A DNA stretch of 64,000 nt from Rhizomicrobium palustre. GTDB taxonomy: Bacteria > Pseudomonadota > Alphaproteobacteria > Micropepsales > Micropepsaceae. The stretch spans positions 2,976,139-3,040,138 of the forward strand of contig NZ_JAASRM010000001.1 in assembly GCF_011761565.1 (NCBI RefSeq). The letters are read 5' to 3'. The notes under the pieces are model-generated. The model saw only the letters and a program-made list of their open reading frames with translations. It ran no database searches and was not told where the DNA came from. Below, piece after piece: positions 56,906 to 64,000 of the stretch; within the stretch, counting starts at the first letter, position 1, and every line of letters begins with the position of its first letter. Position numbers and translations under genes: made by a program.

Positions 56906-59854
56906 ATGGGCTCCGCCCCCACAAGAACGAGAACAAGGAATAGCTTTTCCGTGAATATCCGGCTTGCTCTTGCCATCGCTGCTGCGGTGCTCGTCGCGTT
57001 ACTGACTGAAGTTGGCCTGACCGGGGCTGGCATCGCTGCGCCTCAACCGGCCAATGCTCAGCCGGCCAATCCCAATCCGATTAATTTGGGCGCCGAAACG
57101 ACCGATGCGCGGGTGATTGAGCTCAAACCTTATCTGAAACCGTTTTCGCCCAATGGGGCGAGTGCCAAGAAAGAGCCCAGCAACTGGTATGTGTTCGATG
57201 CGGTAAATCTTTCCAGCCGCACGGTGAAGCGCGTGCTTCTGGCTGGCGAGCCTCCGTCGTCGAGCCTCACTATTCTGCCGCGCGCTGTGCGCCCGCAAAT
57301 CCTGCAAGTGGCGTCCACAAGTCCGGGGGTGCTGGTGGACCCCACCAACGCCTATGGCCGCAAAGGCTATGTCCTGACGCTGCCCGCCTCGGCCAAGGCC
57401 GAAGTCGCGGTGCGCCTCGCCGGAGTCGCCGAACAGCCCTCGCTCCTGGCCTGGACTGATCAAGCCGCATCCTCGCATAAGACCAATACCGCGATCTTCA
57501 TCGCGGCTGTGGCGGGGCTGATTGGGGCGGCGGCGGTGTTCTGTTTCGGCCTCGCGGTGATGACCCATCATTGGGCACCGCGCTGGGCCGCTGCCTCGCT
57601 GACGGCGCTGCTGCTGGCGCGCTTCTCCTCCATCGGCCTGTTCGACGGCTCGATCGTGACCACCATCGGCGGACCTTATGGCCTTACGGCCCTGTTCAGC
57701 GCGCTGGCGCTAGCGGCGGGCTTGCGCTTCATCGATCTCACTGTGCCGGTGCGCGAAGTCTGGCCCCAATATGCCAAATATCTGGCTCATGCGATTTACG
57801 TGGTGATGGGGCTGGGCGCGCTTGCCTATGTCGGCATTCCTGGCGCCACTCTTCTTACCGATGTCGCGCTGCTTCTCATCCCCCCTGCGATCTTCGCCTA
57901 CATGATTTTCCGTGAGAAGCGCGGCTCCAAGCCCGCCCGCATTGTGCAGCCCGCGGCCGGACTTTTCGCCATGGTCTCGATCACCAACGCCTTTTTGGCG
58001 CTGGGCGCGTTTGGCTCGACGGCCATCGTGCCTGATCTGGCGGGCGGCTTCGCGGCGGCAGGTGCCATTCTTCTCGCGCTGGCCGTCACGGCGGGCGAGG
58101 GCATCTCGGTCATTCCATGGCACCATTCATCGGCCCCGCGTCCTGCGCCGCAGCCTGCCAAAGCCGCGCCGGTGCAGAGCGCCGCGACGCGTGCCGCTTT
58201 GGAAGCGATCGGTGCTTCGCGCCAGGGCGTTTTCGAGATCGATATCCTTGCCAAGGAAACGGTGCTGTCGCCCGAAGCTGCCAGCCTCTTTGGCATGAAG
58301 CCGGGGCGCGTGCCGCACGCCACCTGGGCGGACCGCATTCATGAGGATGACCGTCCGGTCTATGAGCAGGCGATCACGGAGTTCTGCCGCCAATCGGGTC
58401 TGGCTTTCCGTATCGAATTCCGCGTCCTCTCCGAAGAGGGGCGTTATTATTGGTGCGAGCTGCGCGCCACCATGAAGGGGCCGGAAGGCGCCGCCGCGGA
58501 GCGCTGCCTTGGTCTCATCGCCGATGTCACCACCCGCAAAGAAGCCGAGGTCGAGATGATCGACCGTTCGGTGCGCGATCCCTTGACCGGGCTCGGCAAC
58601 CGCGTCGCGCTGATGGAAGAGCTCGACGGTCTCGGCGCCATGCTGCGCAATGCGGTCTTCGCGGTGCTTGATATCGACCGCTTCAAATCCATTCATGCGA
58701 GCCTTGGCGATGAGGGCGGCGATGCCGTGCTGTTGCAGGTCGCCGAACGCCTGACCGCGCATTTCCATGGCTTTGCCGATATTTTCCGCGTCGGCGGGGA
58801 TTCCTTCGCGGTGCTGTTCCCCCAGACTCCGGAAAAGCCCGAACAGATCGGCTCCGCGCTGGTGCAGCTCTGCGAAGGCGCGCTGCATATTGATGGCCGC
58901 AATGTTTTCGCCCCAGCCAGCATCGGTGTCGCCCTTGGCAAACAGGCGCGCGATTCCATCGATCTCATCAAGAACGCAGAACTTGCGCTGCTCGAAGCCA
59001 AGCGGGCAGGCGGTGGCAGCTCGCGTGTTTATGTGCCGGAAATGGAAGCCGTCGCCCCGAAGGATACGGTGGCGCTGGATTCCGAATTGCGCAATGCGCT
59101 TGATCGCGGCGAGATCGAAGTCTTCTATCAGCCCATCGTGCGGCTGACGGATCGCAGCGTTGCCGGGTTCGAGGCGCTTCTGCGCTGGCGCCATCCCGCC
59201 AAGGGGCTGGTCGCGCCTGCCGATTTCATCGCCCATAGCGAGGAGACCGGCACTATCGTGGCGCTTGGGCAATTGGCGCTCGAACGCGCGGCGGCCGATC
59301 TTTCCGGTTGGCAGCGCTATTTCCCTTTGCCTGAGCCGTTATTCGTCAGCGTCAATCTCTCGCGCCGTCAGTTACGCGAAGCGGGTCTCATTAACCGCTT
59401 GTCGGAGCTGCTTTCGAGCGCCAGCGTGGCACCGGGCTCCTTGCGGCTCGAGATCACCGAATCCTCTATCGCCAGCGATGAGGATGTGAAGCGCCTTGCG
59501 CTCAGCATCAAGGAATTGGGTGCGGGCCTCGCCATCGATGATTTCGGCACCGGCCAATCGAGCCTGTCGCAGCTTGCCGATCTGCCCTTTGACACCGTGA
59601 AGATCGACAAGAGCTTCCTGTCTGCGGGTGCCAACACGGATGGCGATGTCGTCCTCACCTCGATGGTGCAAATGGTGCACGAGCTGAAGCGCGGCGTGAT
59701 TGTGGAAGGGGTGGAGACCGAGGCCGATGCCGCGCGTCTCGCCGAATTGGGCTGCGAATACGCGCAAGGCTTCCTCTTCTCGGAAGCCGTCACTGCCCAG
59801 GATGCGATGACCTATATCGCCCGCACCTTCCGGTCGCCGAGCACGGTGGGGTAG
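56906..59854 (+). CDS. Membrane PAS-GGDEF-EAL protein, likely c-di-GMP phosphodiesterase
   Basis: A 982-residue protein: N-terminal signal-anchor, a periplasmic region of about 150 residues, a multi-helix membrane block (about residues 200-410), PAS (about 430-550), GGDEF (about 560-710) and EAL (about 720-975). The GGDEF motif is VGGDSF, so cyclase activity is unlikely. The EAL domain keeps FEALLRW, NLSRRQL, EITESSI, DDFGTG, KIDKSF and VEGVETE, so it should hydrolyse c-di-GMP. GTG 56951 with AAGGA upstream is an alternative start. Confidence 0.9.
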   Translation: MGSAPTRTRTRNSFSVNIRLALAIAAAVLVALLTEVGLTGAGIAAPQPANAQPANPNPINLGAETTDARVIELKPYLKPFSPNGASAKKEPSNWYVFDAVNLSSRTVKRVLLAGEPPSSSLTILPRAVRPQILQVASTSPGVLVDPTNAYGRKGYVLTLPASAKAEVAVRLAGVAEQPSLLAWTDQAASSHKTNTAIFIAAVAGLIGAAAVFCFGLAVMTHHWAPRWAAASLTALLLARFSSIGLFDGSIVTTIGGPYGLTALFSALALAAGLRFIDLTVPVREVWPQYAKYLAHAIYVVMGLGALAYVGIPGATLLTDVALLLIPPAIFAYMIFREKRGSKPARIVQPAAGLFAMVSITNAFLALGAFGSTAIVPDLAGGFAAAGAILLALAVTAGEGISVIPWHHSSAPRPAPQPAKAAPVQSAATRAALEAIGASRQGVFEIDILAKETVLSPEAASLFGMKPGRVPHATWADRIHEDDRPVYEQAITEFCRQSGLAFRIEFRVLSEEGRYYWCELRATMKGPEGAAAERCLGLIADVTTRKEAEVEMIDRSVRDPLTGLGNRVALMEELDGLGAMLRNAVFAVLDIDRFKSIHASLGDEGGDAVLLQVAERLTAHFHGFADIFRVGGDSFAVLFPQTPEKPEQIGSALVQLCEGALHIDGRNVFAPASIGVALGKQARDSIDLIKNAELALLEAKRAGGGSSRVYVPEMEAVAPKDTVALDSELRNALDRGEIEVFYQPIVRLTDRSVAGFEALLRWRHPAKGLVAPADFIAHSEETGTIVALGQLALERAAADLSGWQRYFPLPEPLFVSVNLSRRQLREAGLINRLSELLSSASVAPGSLRLEITESSIASDEDVKRLALSIKELGAGLAIDDFGTGQSSLSQLADLPFDTVKIDKSFLSAGANTDGDVVLTSMVQMVHELKRGVIVEGVETEADAARLAELGCEYAQGFLFSEAVTAQDAMTYIARTFRSPSTVG

Positions 59855-59857
59855 GGC

Positions 59858-60445
59858 TTAAGCCCGCCCCGCCTCGCCCGAAAACCCGGAAATATCGGCG
59901 CCGAGTTTGGCGATGGCGGTTTCCCAAATCGCCTCATGGCCGGTTTCGAACACCAGCTTGGGATCAGCGTCGCAATGAATCCAGCCATTGGCGAGGATTT
60001 CGTTTTCGATCTGGCCGGGGCTCCAGCCTGCATAGCCAAGCGCGAGCAGGGATTTTGACGGGCCGGAGCCGTCTGCAATCGCCTGTAAGATATCTGTGGT
60101 GGCGGTCAGGGCGATATCGGAGGTGATGGTGAGCGTGTCCTCCTCGGTGCCGTAATCGGCGCTGTGCAGGACAAAGCCGCGCCCCATATTCACCGGCCCG
60201 CCAAACAGGATCGGCATGGCGGCGAGACCGGGCGAAACCGGGATTTCGAACTTCTCCATCAACTCGCCAAAGGCCAGCCCCTCGATCGGTTTATTGACGA
60301 TCAGCCCCATCGCGCCCTTAGCGGAATGGGCGCAAATGAAAATCACGCTTTTCTCGAATCGGGGATCAGGCATGCCCGGCATCGCGATAAGGAGCTTGCC
60401 TTCCAGGAAATTCTCGGCCGGTTCAGGAGAAATCGCACGCGTCAT
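59858..60445 (-). CDS. YqgE/AlgH family protein
   Basis: A 195-residue UPF0301 (AlgH/YqgE) protein: GKLLIAMPGMPDPRFEKSVI at the start (20 residues), GAMGLIVNKP, ILFGGPVNMGRGFVLHS and LGYAGWSPGQIENEI are all conserved. The family is linked to transcriptional control of alginate in Pseudomonas, but its biochemical role is unknown. It is convergent with the EAL gene across 3 bases. Confidence 0.93.
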   Translation of the reverse strand: MTRAISPEPAENFLEGKLLIAMPGMPDPRFEKSVIFICAHSAKGAMGLIVNKPIEGLAFGELMEKFEIPVSPGLAAMPILFGGPVNMGRGFVLHSADYGTEEDTLTITSDIALTATTDILQAIADGSGPSKSLLALGYAGWSPGQIENEILANGWIHCDADPKLVFETGHEAIWETAIAKLGADISGFSGEAGRA

Positions 60446-60490
60446 GCCTTTCAGGATAGCACAGCGGCTTCACCCGTGCACGGCGTTAGG

Positions 60491-60520
60491 TTACAACTCT
60501 TCTAAACAGACGCGTAATAT
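60491..60520 (+). promoter_or_regulatory. Candidate promoter of the peroxiredoxin gene
   Basis: TTACAA at 60491-60496 and TAATAT at 60515-60520 are separated by 18 bases, near the sigma-70-type consensus. TTAGGAGTGACT, a good ribosome site, follows before ATG 60540. The two-box spacing is acceptable, but one or both boxes could be chance. Confidence 0.4.
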
Positions 60521-60539
60521 CATCAGATTAGGAGTGACT

Positions 60540-61022
60540 ATGACCATCGCAACCGGTGACAAGATTCCGTCGGCAACACTGATGGAGATGCGCGATGGGG
60601 CGCCGCGCGCGGTCAAAACCGAAGAGCTTTTCGGGGGCAAGAAAGTGGTGCTGTTCGGCCTGCCGGGCGCCTTCACCCCGACCTGCTCAGCCAAGCATCT
60701 GCCGGGCTTCATTCAATACGCCGAGGCCTTCCGCGAAAAGGGCGTCGACACCATCGCCTGCCTCTCGGTGAATGACGCTTTTGTGATGGGCGCTTGGGGC
60801 AACTCGGTGGGGGCGGGCGACAAGGTGCTGATGCTCGCCGATGGTAACGGCGATTTCACCAAGGAACTCGGCCTGGAGATGGACGCCACCAAATACGGCA
60901 TGGGTTCGCGCTGCCAGCGTTTTGCCATGGTGGTGGAAGACGGCGTGGTAAAGAAACTGAACGTCGAAGAACCCGGCGCCTTCCAGGTCTCTGCCGCGGA
61001 ATATGTGCTGAAGCAGGTGTGA
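60540..61022 (+). CDS. Peroxiredoxin (Prx5/glutaredoxin-dependent type)
   Basis: A 160-residue thiol peroxidase with the peroxidatic C49 in LPGAFTPTCSAKHLPGF, the standard Prx5 motif. Two further cysteines (TIACLSVN and SRCQRF) could serve as resolving residues or none. KYGMGSRCQRFAMVVEDG is typical of the group. It reduces peroxides using glutathione/glutaredoxin; gshA in this window makes the needed glutathione precursor. The gene has its own promoter and precedes a repeat. Confidence 0.92.
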   Translation: MTIATGDKIPSATLMEMRDGAPRAVKTEELFGGKKVVLFGLPGAFTPTCSAKHLPGFIQYAEAFREKGVDTIACLSVNDAFVMGAWGNSVGAGDKVLMLADGNGDFTKELGLEMDATKYGMGSRCQRFAMVVEDGVVKKLNVEEPGAFQVSAAEYVLKQV

Positions 61023-61048
61023 GGCTAGCGCCGCACGCTCCCTAAAAC

Positions 61049-61128
61049 GTCATGGCCGGGCTCGACCCGGCCATCCATTTTTGGCGATGTCCGTTTTCTG
61101 GATGGCCGGCTCGGTGGCCGGCCATGAC
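61049..61128. repeat. Paired-arm palindromic repeat, family A copy 4
   Basis: Arms at 61049-61077 and 61099-61128 with a short spacer of about 21 bases. The left arm is intact; the right arm has diverged (GGCTCGGTGGCCGG in the centre). It lies between the convergent peroxiredoxin and rnhA genes. Confidence 0.88.
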
Positions 61129-61139
61129 GGATGAAGTGT

Positions 61140-61562
61140 TTACGGCACCGCGCCACGGGCGAGGGCATCGACGCGTTCGTTCTCGGGGTGGCCGGCATGG
61201 CCTTTCACCCAGCGCCAGGTGATCTTGTGGGGGAAGGTGGCGGCATCGAGCGCGCGCCATAAATCTTCGTTCTTCACCGGCTTCTTATCGGCGGTTTTCC
61301 AGCCGTTTTTCTTCCAGTTGATGATCCACTTGGTGACCCCGTCCATGACATAGCGGGAGTCCGTATAAAGCGTGATTTCTGAGGGCTTTTTCACCGCCTC
61401 CAGCGCCTTGATCGCCGCCATCAACTCCATGCGGTTGTTGGTAGTGGCCTTCTCGCCGCCGAAGAGTTCCTTTTCATGTTCGCCCGCGCGCAGGATTGCC
61501 GCCCAGCCGCCGGGGCCTGGATTGCCCGTACAGGCACCGTCCGTGAAGATTTCGATTTGCAT
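61140..61562 (-). CDS. rnhA: Ribonuclease HI
   Basis: Degrades the RNA strand of RNA-DNA hybrids. The 140-residue protein has all acidic residues: Asp in [18 protein letters not shown], Glu in [10 protein letters not shown], Asp in [11 protein letters not shown], and the later Asp/His region [15 protein letters not shown]. It starts 5 bases after thrB ends, in the same operon. Confidence 0.96.
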   Translation of the reverse strand: MQIEIFTDGACTGNPGPGGWAAILRAGEHEKELFGGEKATTNNRMELMAAIKALEAVKKPSEITLYTDSRYVMDGVTKWIINWKKNGWKTADKKPVKNEDLWRALDAATFPHKITWRWVKGHAGHPENERVDALARGAVP

Positions 61563-61567
61563 GGCGC

Positions 61568-62527
61568 CTACAAACCATATTCGCTGCTGCTGCGCACCTT
61601 CTTATGAAAGCGCAAGCGGCGGGAATATTCGCGCGGGTCTTTGGGCCGAACGAGGGCGTTGGGATCGTGGTTCAGCCAATCGTAAAGCCGGGTCAGGAGG
61701 AAGCGCAGTGCCGCGCCGCGCGCCAGGATGGGCAGGGCTTCGCGTTCTTCCTTGGTGAGTTCGCGCCCTTTGCAATAGGCCGCGATCAGGCTCTTGGATT
61801 TGGTGACGTTGAAGGCGACATCTGGCTCGAAACACCAGGCGTTCAGCATCACCGCAAGGTCATAGGCATACGCATCGTTGCAGGCGAAATAGAAATCGAT
61901 CAGCCCCGAGACCTGGCCATTCATGAAAAGCACGTTGTCGGGGAAGAGGTCAGCATGGATCACACCTTGCGGCAGACCCACCGGCCAGTTCGCGGTGATT
62001 TCGTCATGCGCGGTGCGGATCAACTCGCCGAGCCCTTGCTCGACTTCATCGGCCCGGGGAAGGCAGGCCTCCACCAGTTCCCGCCAGCCATCATAGCTGA
62101 GGGCGTTCTTGCGCTTTAACGCGAAGCCTTTTCCGGCCTCGTGCAGCTTCGCGAGCGCCGCACCCGCCGCCGCGCAATGGGCGCCGTCCGGCTTTCGAAG
62201 CGAGAGCCCGTTCAAGAAGGTAAAGAGCGCCGCCGTCCGCCCCGAAAGGCGCGAGGATTGCGCCCCTTCGAGACTTCGAACAGGCAGAGGACAGGCGATG
62301 CCATTGGCCGAAAGATGCTCCAACAGCCCCAGGAAAAAGGGCAGGTCTTCCACCTTCACCCGCTTCTCGTAGAGCGTGAGAATGAAGCCGCCTTTGGTGG
62401 TCTGGAGGAAATAGTTCGAGTTCTCCACGCCCTCGGCGATCCCCTTAAAGGTCAGGGGCGCGCCGATGTCGTATCCGGCGAGAAAACTCTCGAGTTCTTC
62501 AAAAGAGACATCAGTGTAAACAGCCAT
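61568..62527 (-). CDS. thrB: Homoserine kinase, APH-fold type
   Basis: Phosphorylates homoserine for threonine synthesis. The 319-residue protein is of the type II ThrB (aminoglycoside phosphotransferase-like) found in alphaproteobacteria: [29 protein letters not shown] (nucleotide site), [13 protein letters not shown] (catalytic HxDxxxxN) and [18 protein letters not shown]. Start ATG 62527. It works with thrC, which is elsewhere in the window. Confidence 0.94.
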   Translation of the reverse strand: MAVYTDVSFEELESFLAGYDIGAPLTFKGIAEGVENSNYFLQTTKGGFILTLYEKRVKVEDLPFFLGLLEHLSANGIACPLPVRSLEGAQSSRLSGRTAALFTFLNGLSLRKPDGAHCAAAGAALAKLHEAGKGFALKRKNALSYDGWRELVEACLPRADEVEQGLGELIRTAHDEITANWPVGLPQGVIHADLFPDNVLFMNGQVSGLIDFYFACNDAYAYDLAVMLNAWCFEPDVAFNVTKSKSLIAAYCKGRELTKEEREALPILARGAALRFLLTRLYDWLNHDPNALVRPKDPREYSRRLRFHKKVRSSSEYGL

Positions 62528-62603
62528 CCCCAATACCTTGCCAGGGAGTTCGGCGAGTTGAAAGTGTTTCCGTGTTGGAGGGCTGGTTACCTATTCCACC
62601 TCC

Positions 62604-62710
62604 GTCATGGCCGGGCTCCGACCCGGCCATCCAGATGAAGGTGAAACCTGCCAATCCTTGGTAGGTTGTGCGCGTCGGCATGGATGGCCGGGTCGGAGCC
62701 CGGCCATGAC
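62604..62710. repeat. Paired-arm palindromic repeat, family A copy 5
   Basis: Perfect 30-base reverse-complement arms at 62604-62633 and 62681-62710, identical to those of copy 2, with a 47-base spacer. Unlike most copies it lies in a divergent gap, upstream of thrB. Confidence 0.92.
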
Positions 62711-63035
62711 GGTTTAGGGTGGTGATGGATTCACCATCTCTCAGCTAATGAAATGCCGCCGGTTACAGATATTTCAGGCTGGCCCCAAAACGGCGGTTTT
62801 TGCGACGCGATTGGCAAAACCTAAGGCCGATGCGGCTTTAGCGCGGGCCGCAGCGCTTGGCTTGCCGGGCGGCGTTGGGTAGAGTTCCGCCCTTCCTGCG
62901 GCCAATCAACCGCAAGTCGCGTGGGGCTGCTGAAAGGCGCGCCGCCGGCAAACATGGGTCGCGCGGGAGGGAATCTCACTGTATACACGCCCGCGGCATC
63001 ACCTTTTTCGAGCCCCAACCCTTTTCGAGCAAACG
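62711..63035. other. Gap with no supported gene
   Basis: This 325-base stretch lies between the family A repeat and the lipoprotein start. A 44-codon frame at 62748-62882 has no ribosome site and no recognisable features. No tRNA, terminator or clear promoter was seen; the lipoprotein promoter should be in here. Confidence 0.5.
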
Positions 63036-63605
63036 ATGAAAAGCACGAAGCTTGTTCGCCTCTTTACCGTTTCGGCCCTTGCTGTGGTCACGCTCTCGGG
63101 CTGTGAGACTTGGCAGAAGGCGGTCAATTACGTGCGCGCGGACAACCAGAATGTCTGCCCCGACGCCCAGATCCTGGCGAACACCTCGGTGATCCCGGTC
63201 TATGACCCGGCCAAGGGGGCTGACCCCTCCAATATCGTCTACACGATGCAGATGACCGGGATTAAGACGCGCTGCGATTATTCCAAGCGGGACAACACCA
63301 CCGACGTCAATCTGCGCATCGCCTATAAGGCGACCCGGGCGCCGGGTGGCGAGGCAGCGCATTTCAAGGCGCCGTACTACGTGGCGGTGACGACGGACGG
63401 CAATATCGTCGACAAGCAGGTTCACTGGCTGGAATTCGATTTCCCGCAGAGTGCCGCTGTCGTCACGGGCGAAGAATATATGGACAGCGTGGTGATCAAG
63501 GTCGCCCCGCAAAAACGCTCCTTTGAATATCACGTGCTGACGGGCTTTCAGCTCACCCAAGCCCAAATCGAATACAACAAAAAGATGGGACAATATCTGC
63601 CATGA
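63036..63605 (+). CDS. Lipoprotein, unknown function
   Basis: A 189-residue protein with a lipoprotein signal (VVTLSGC, lipidated Cys about residue 23). The mature part has two further cysteines (NVCPDAQ and TRCDYSK) and a beta-rich sequence with YTMQMTGI, VNLRIAYKATRAPGG, PYYVAVTTDGNIVDKQV. No family was recognised. Its stop overlaps argS (ATGA), so the two are translationally coupled. Confidence 0.7.
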   Translation: MKSTKLVRLFTVSALAVVTLSGCETWQKAVNYVRADNQNVCPDAQILANTSVIPVYDPAKGADPSNIVYTMQMTGIKTRCDYSKRDNTTDVNLRIAYKATRAPGGEAAHFKAPYYVAVTTDGNIVDKQVHWLEFDFPQSAAVVTGEEYMDSVVIKVAPQKRSFEYHVLTGFQLTQAQIEYNKKMGQYLP

Positions 63606-64000
63606 CTTCGCTTTCCCGGGAGCTTTCGGCAATCGCGGGCCGCGCGTTTGCTGATGAGGGTCTTTCCGCGGAATTCGGCCTGGTCAAACCTTCCGACCGT
63701 CCCGATCTTTCCCAGTTTCAATGCAATGGTGCGCTGGCTGCTGCCAAGAAGGGCGGCGGAAATCCGCGCATGCTGGCGCAGAAGGTGGTTGATAAGCTGA
63801 AGGCGACCTCGATCTTCGCCAAGCTCGAGATTGCAGGCCCCGGCTTCATCAATATCGATCTCACCGACACCGCGCTCGATGCGCGCGCCGCCGCTATGTC
63901 GAAGGATGCCCGTCTGGGTGCGCCGGAGACCGGCATCGGCAAGACGATGGTGATCGATTACGGCGGCCCGAATGTCGCCAAGCCCATGCATGTCGGTCAT
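63602..64000 (+). CDS. argS: Arginyl-tRNA synthetase, N-terminal part
   Basis: The first 133 residues of ArgRS; the gene runs off the right edge. The N-terminal additional domain (FQCNGALAAAKKGGGNPRML, EIAGPGFINIDLTD) is followed by the class I HIGH-type motif GGPNVAKPMHVGH at the very end of the window. Start ATG 63602 overlaps the lipoprotein stop. Confidence 0.92.
   Translation, partial: MTSLSRELSAIAGRAFADEGLSAEFGLVKPSDRPDLSQFQCNGALAAAKKGGGNPRMLAQKVVDKLKATSIFAKLEIAGPGFINIDLTDTALDARAAAMSKDARLGAPETGIGKTMVIDYGGPNVAKPMHVGH

Noticed and set aside
58127-59272. 381-codon minus-strand frame opposite the EAL protein
   Set aside because: Antisense to well-defined GGDEF and EAL motifs; no support of its own.
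62748-62882. 44-codon frame in the gap before the lipoprotein gene
   Set aside because: No ribosome site, Arg/Ala-rich composition and no recognisable feature.

Overview
The window reads as ordinary chromosome of a GC-rich, Gram-negative alphaproteobacterium. This is inferred from alphaproteobacterial gene neighbourhoods (a lipid A block with DUF4170, thrC followed by an M16 peptidase, the aa3 oxidase cluster, a plant-type glutamate-cysteine ligase) and from small families typical of the class (DUF2093, DUF4170, CoxF). An aa3-type cytochrome oxidase, xylan-type hydrolases and a lone HydG together would fit a facultative soil or plant-associated organism, perhaps near Rhizomicrobium/Micropepsales; that placement is a guess. 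No tRNA, rRNA, CRISPR array, transposase gene or phage module was seen.

Layout. 1-8.4 kb: a partial gene, RluB-type pseudouridine synthase and tadA (divergent, start codons sharing CATG), a PAP2 phosphatase, a soluble PAS histidine kinase, a lipoprotein FKBP, purD, xseA, a DUF2093 protein and a secreted M23 peptidase. 8.4-15.8 kb: one minus-strand operon for lipid A/Kdo assembly and export (pmbA, a CysQ-like phosphatase, DUF4170, an MsbA-like ABC exporter, waaA, lpxK, an LpxL-like acyltransferase). 15.8-21.4 kb: a carbohydrate-flavoured accessory region with a two-lobed retropepsin-like protein, a CE1 esterase divergent from a GH43-CBM6 hydrolase, an S41-like peptidase, and the decayed 3' end of a second CBM6 gene. 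21.4-29.3 kb: a UbiD-family decarboxylase, two APC permeases, VOC protein, methyltransferase, undecaprenyl diphosphate synthase, a winged-helix regulator and its membrane partner. 29.5-33.4 kb: a complete HydG ([FeFe]-hydrogenase maturase) with no hydrogenase or other maturase in the window, then an SDR and a sedolisin. 33.4-43.4 kb: ubiA, rsmE, gshA, two tandem four-cysteine exported proteins of unknown family, an aldo/keto reductase, small proteins, a CPBP protein, a CcdAB-like pair and tldD. 43.6-50.8 kb: the cytochrome c oxidase cluster (coxB, coxA, a lysine-rich protein, ctaB, coxF, coxC, surf1), in which ctaG is missing from its usual place, followed by a LOG protein and a GIY-YIG protein. 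50.8-64 kb: a secreted acetamidase-like protein, a histidine acid phosphatase, thrC/M16/GNAT/EAL overlapping in series, AlgH, a peroxiredoxin, rnhA-thrB, a lipoprotein and the start of argS.

The most noticeable non-coding feature is a set of intergenic palindromic elements in several designs. Family A has five copies of paired 29-30 bp arms, each arm itself a hairpin. Family B has TGTCATCCC-type ends (two related copies and one long perfect nested form). Two single nested inverted repeats also occur. The best leads are the stand-alone HydG, the repeat families, the four-cysteine paralogues, the CBM6 remnant flanking the S41 gene, the CcdB-like protein lacking the usual C-terminal tryptophan, and the missing ctaG.
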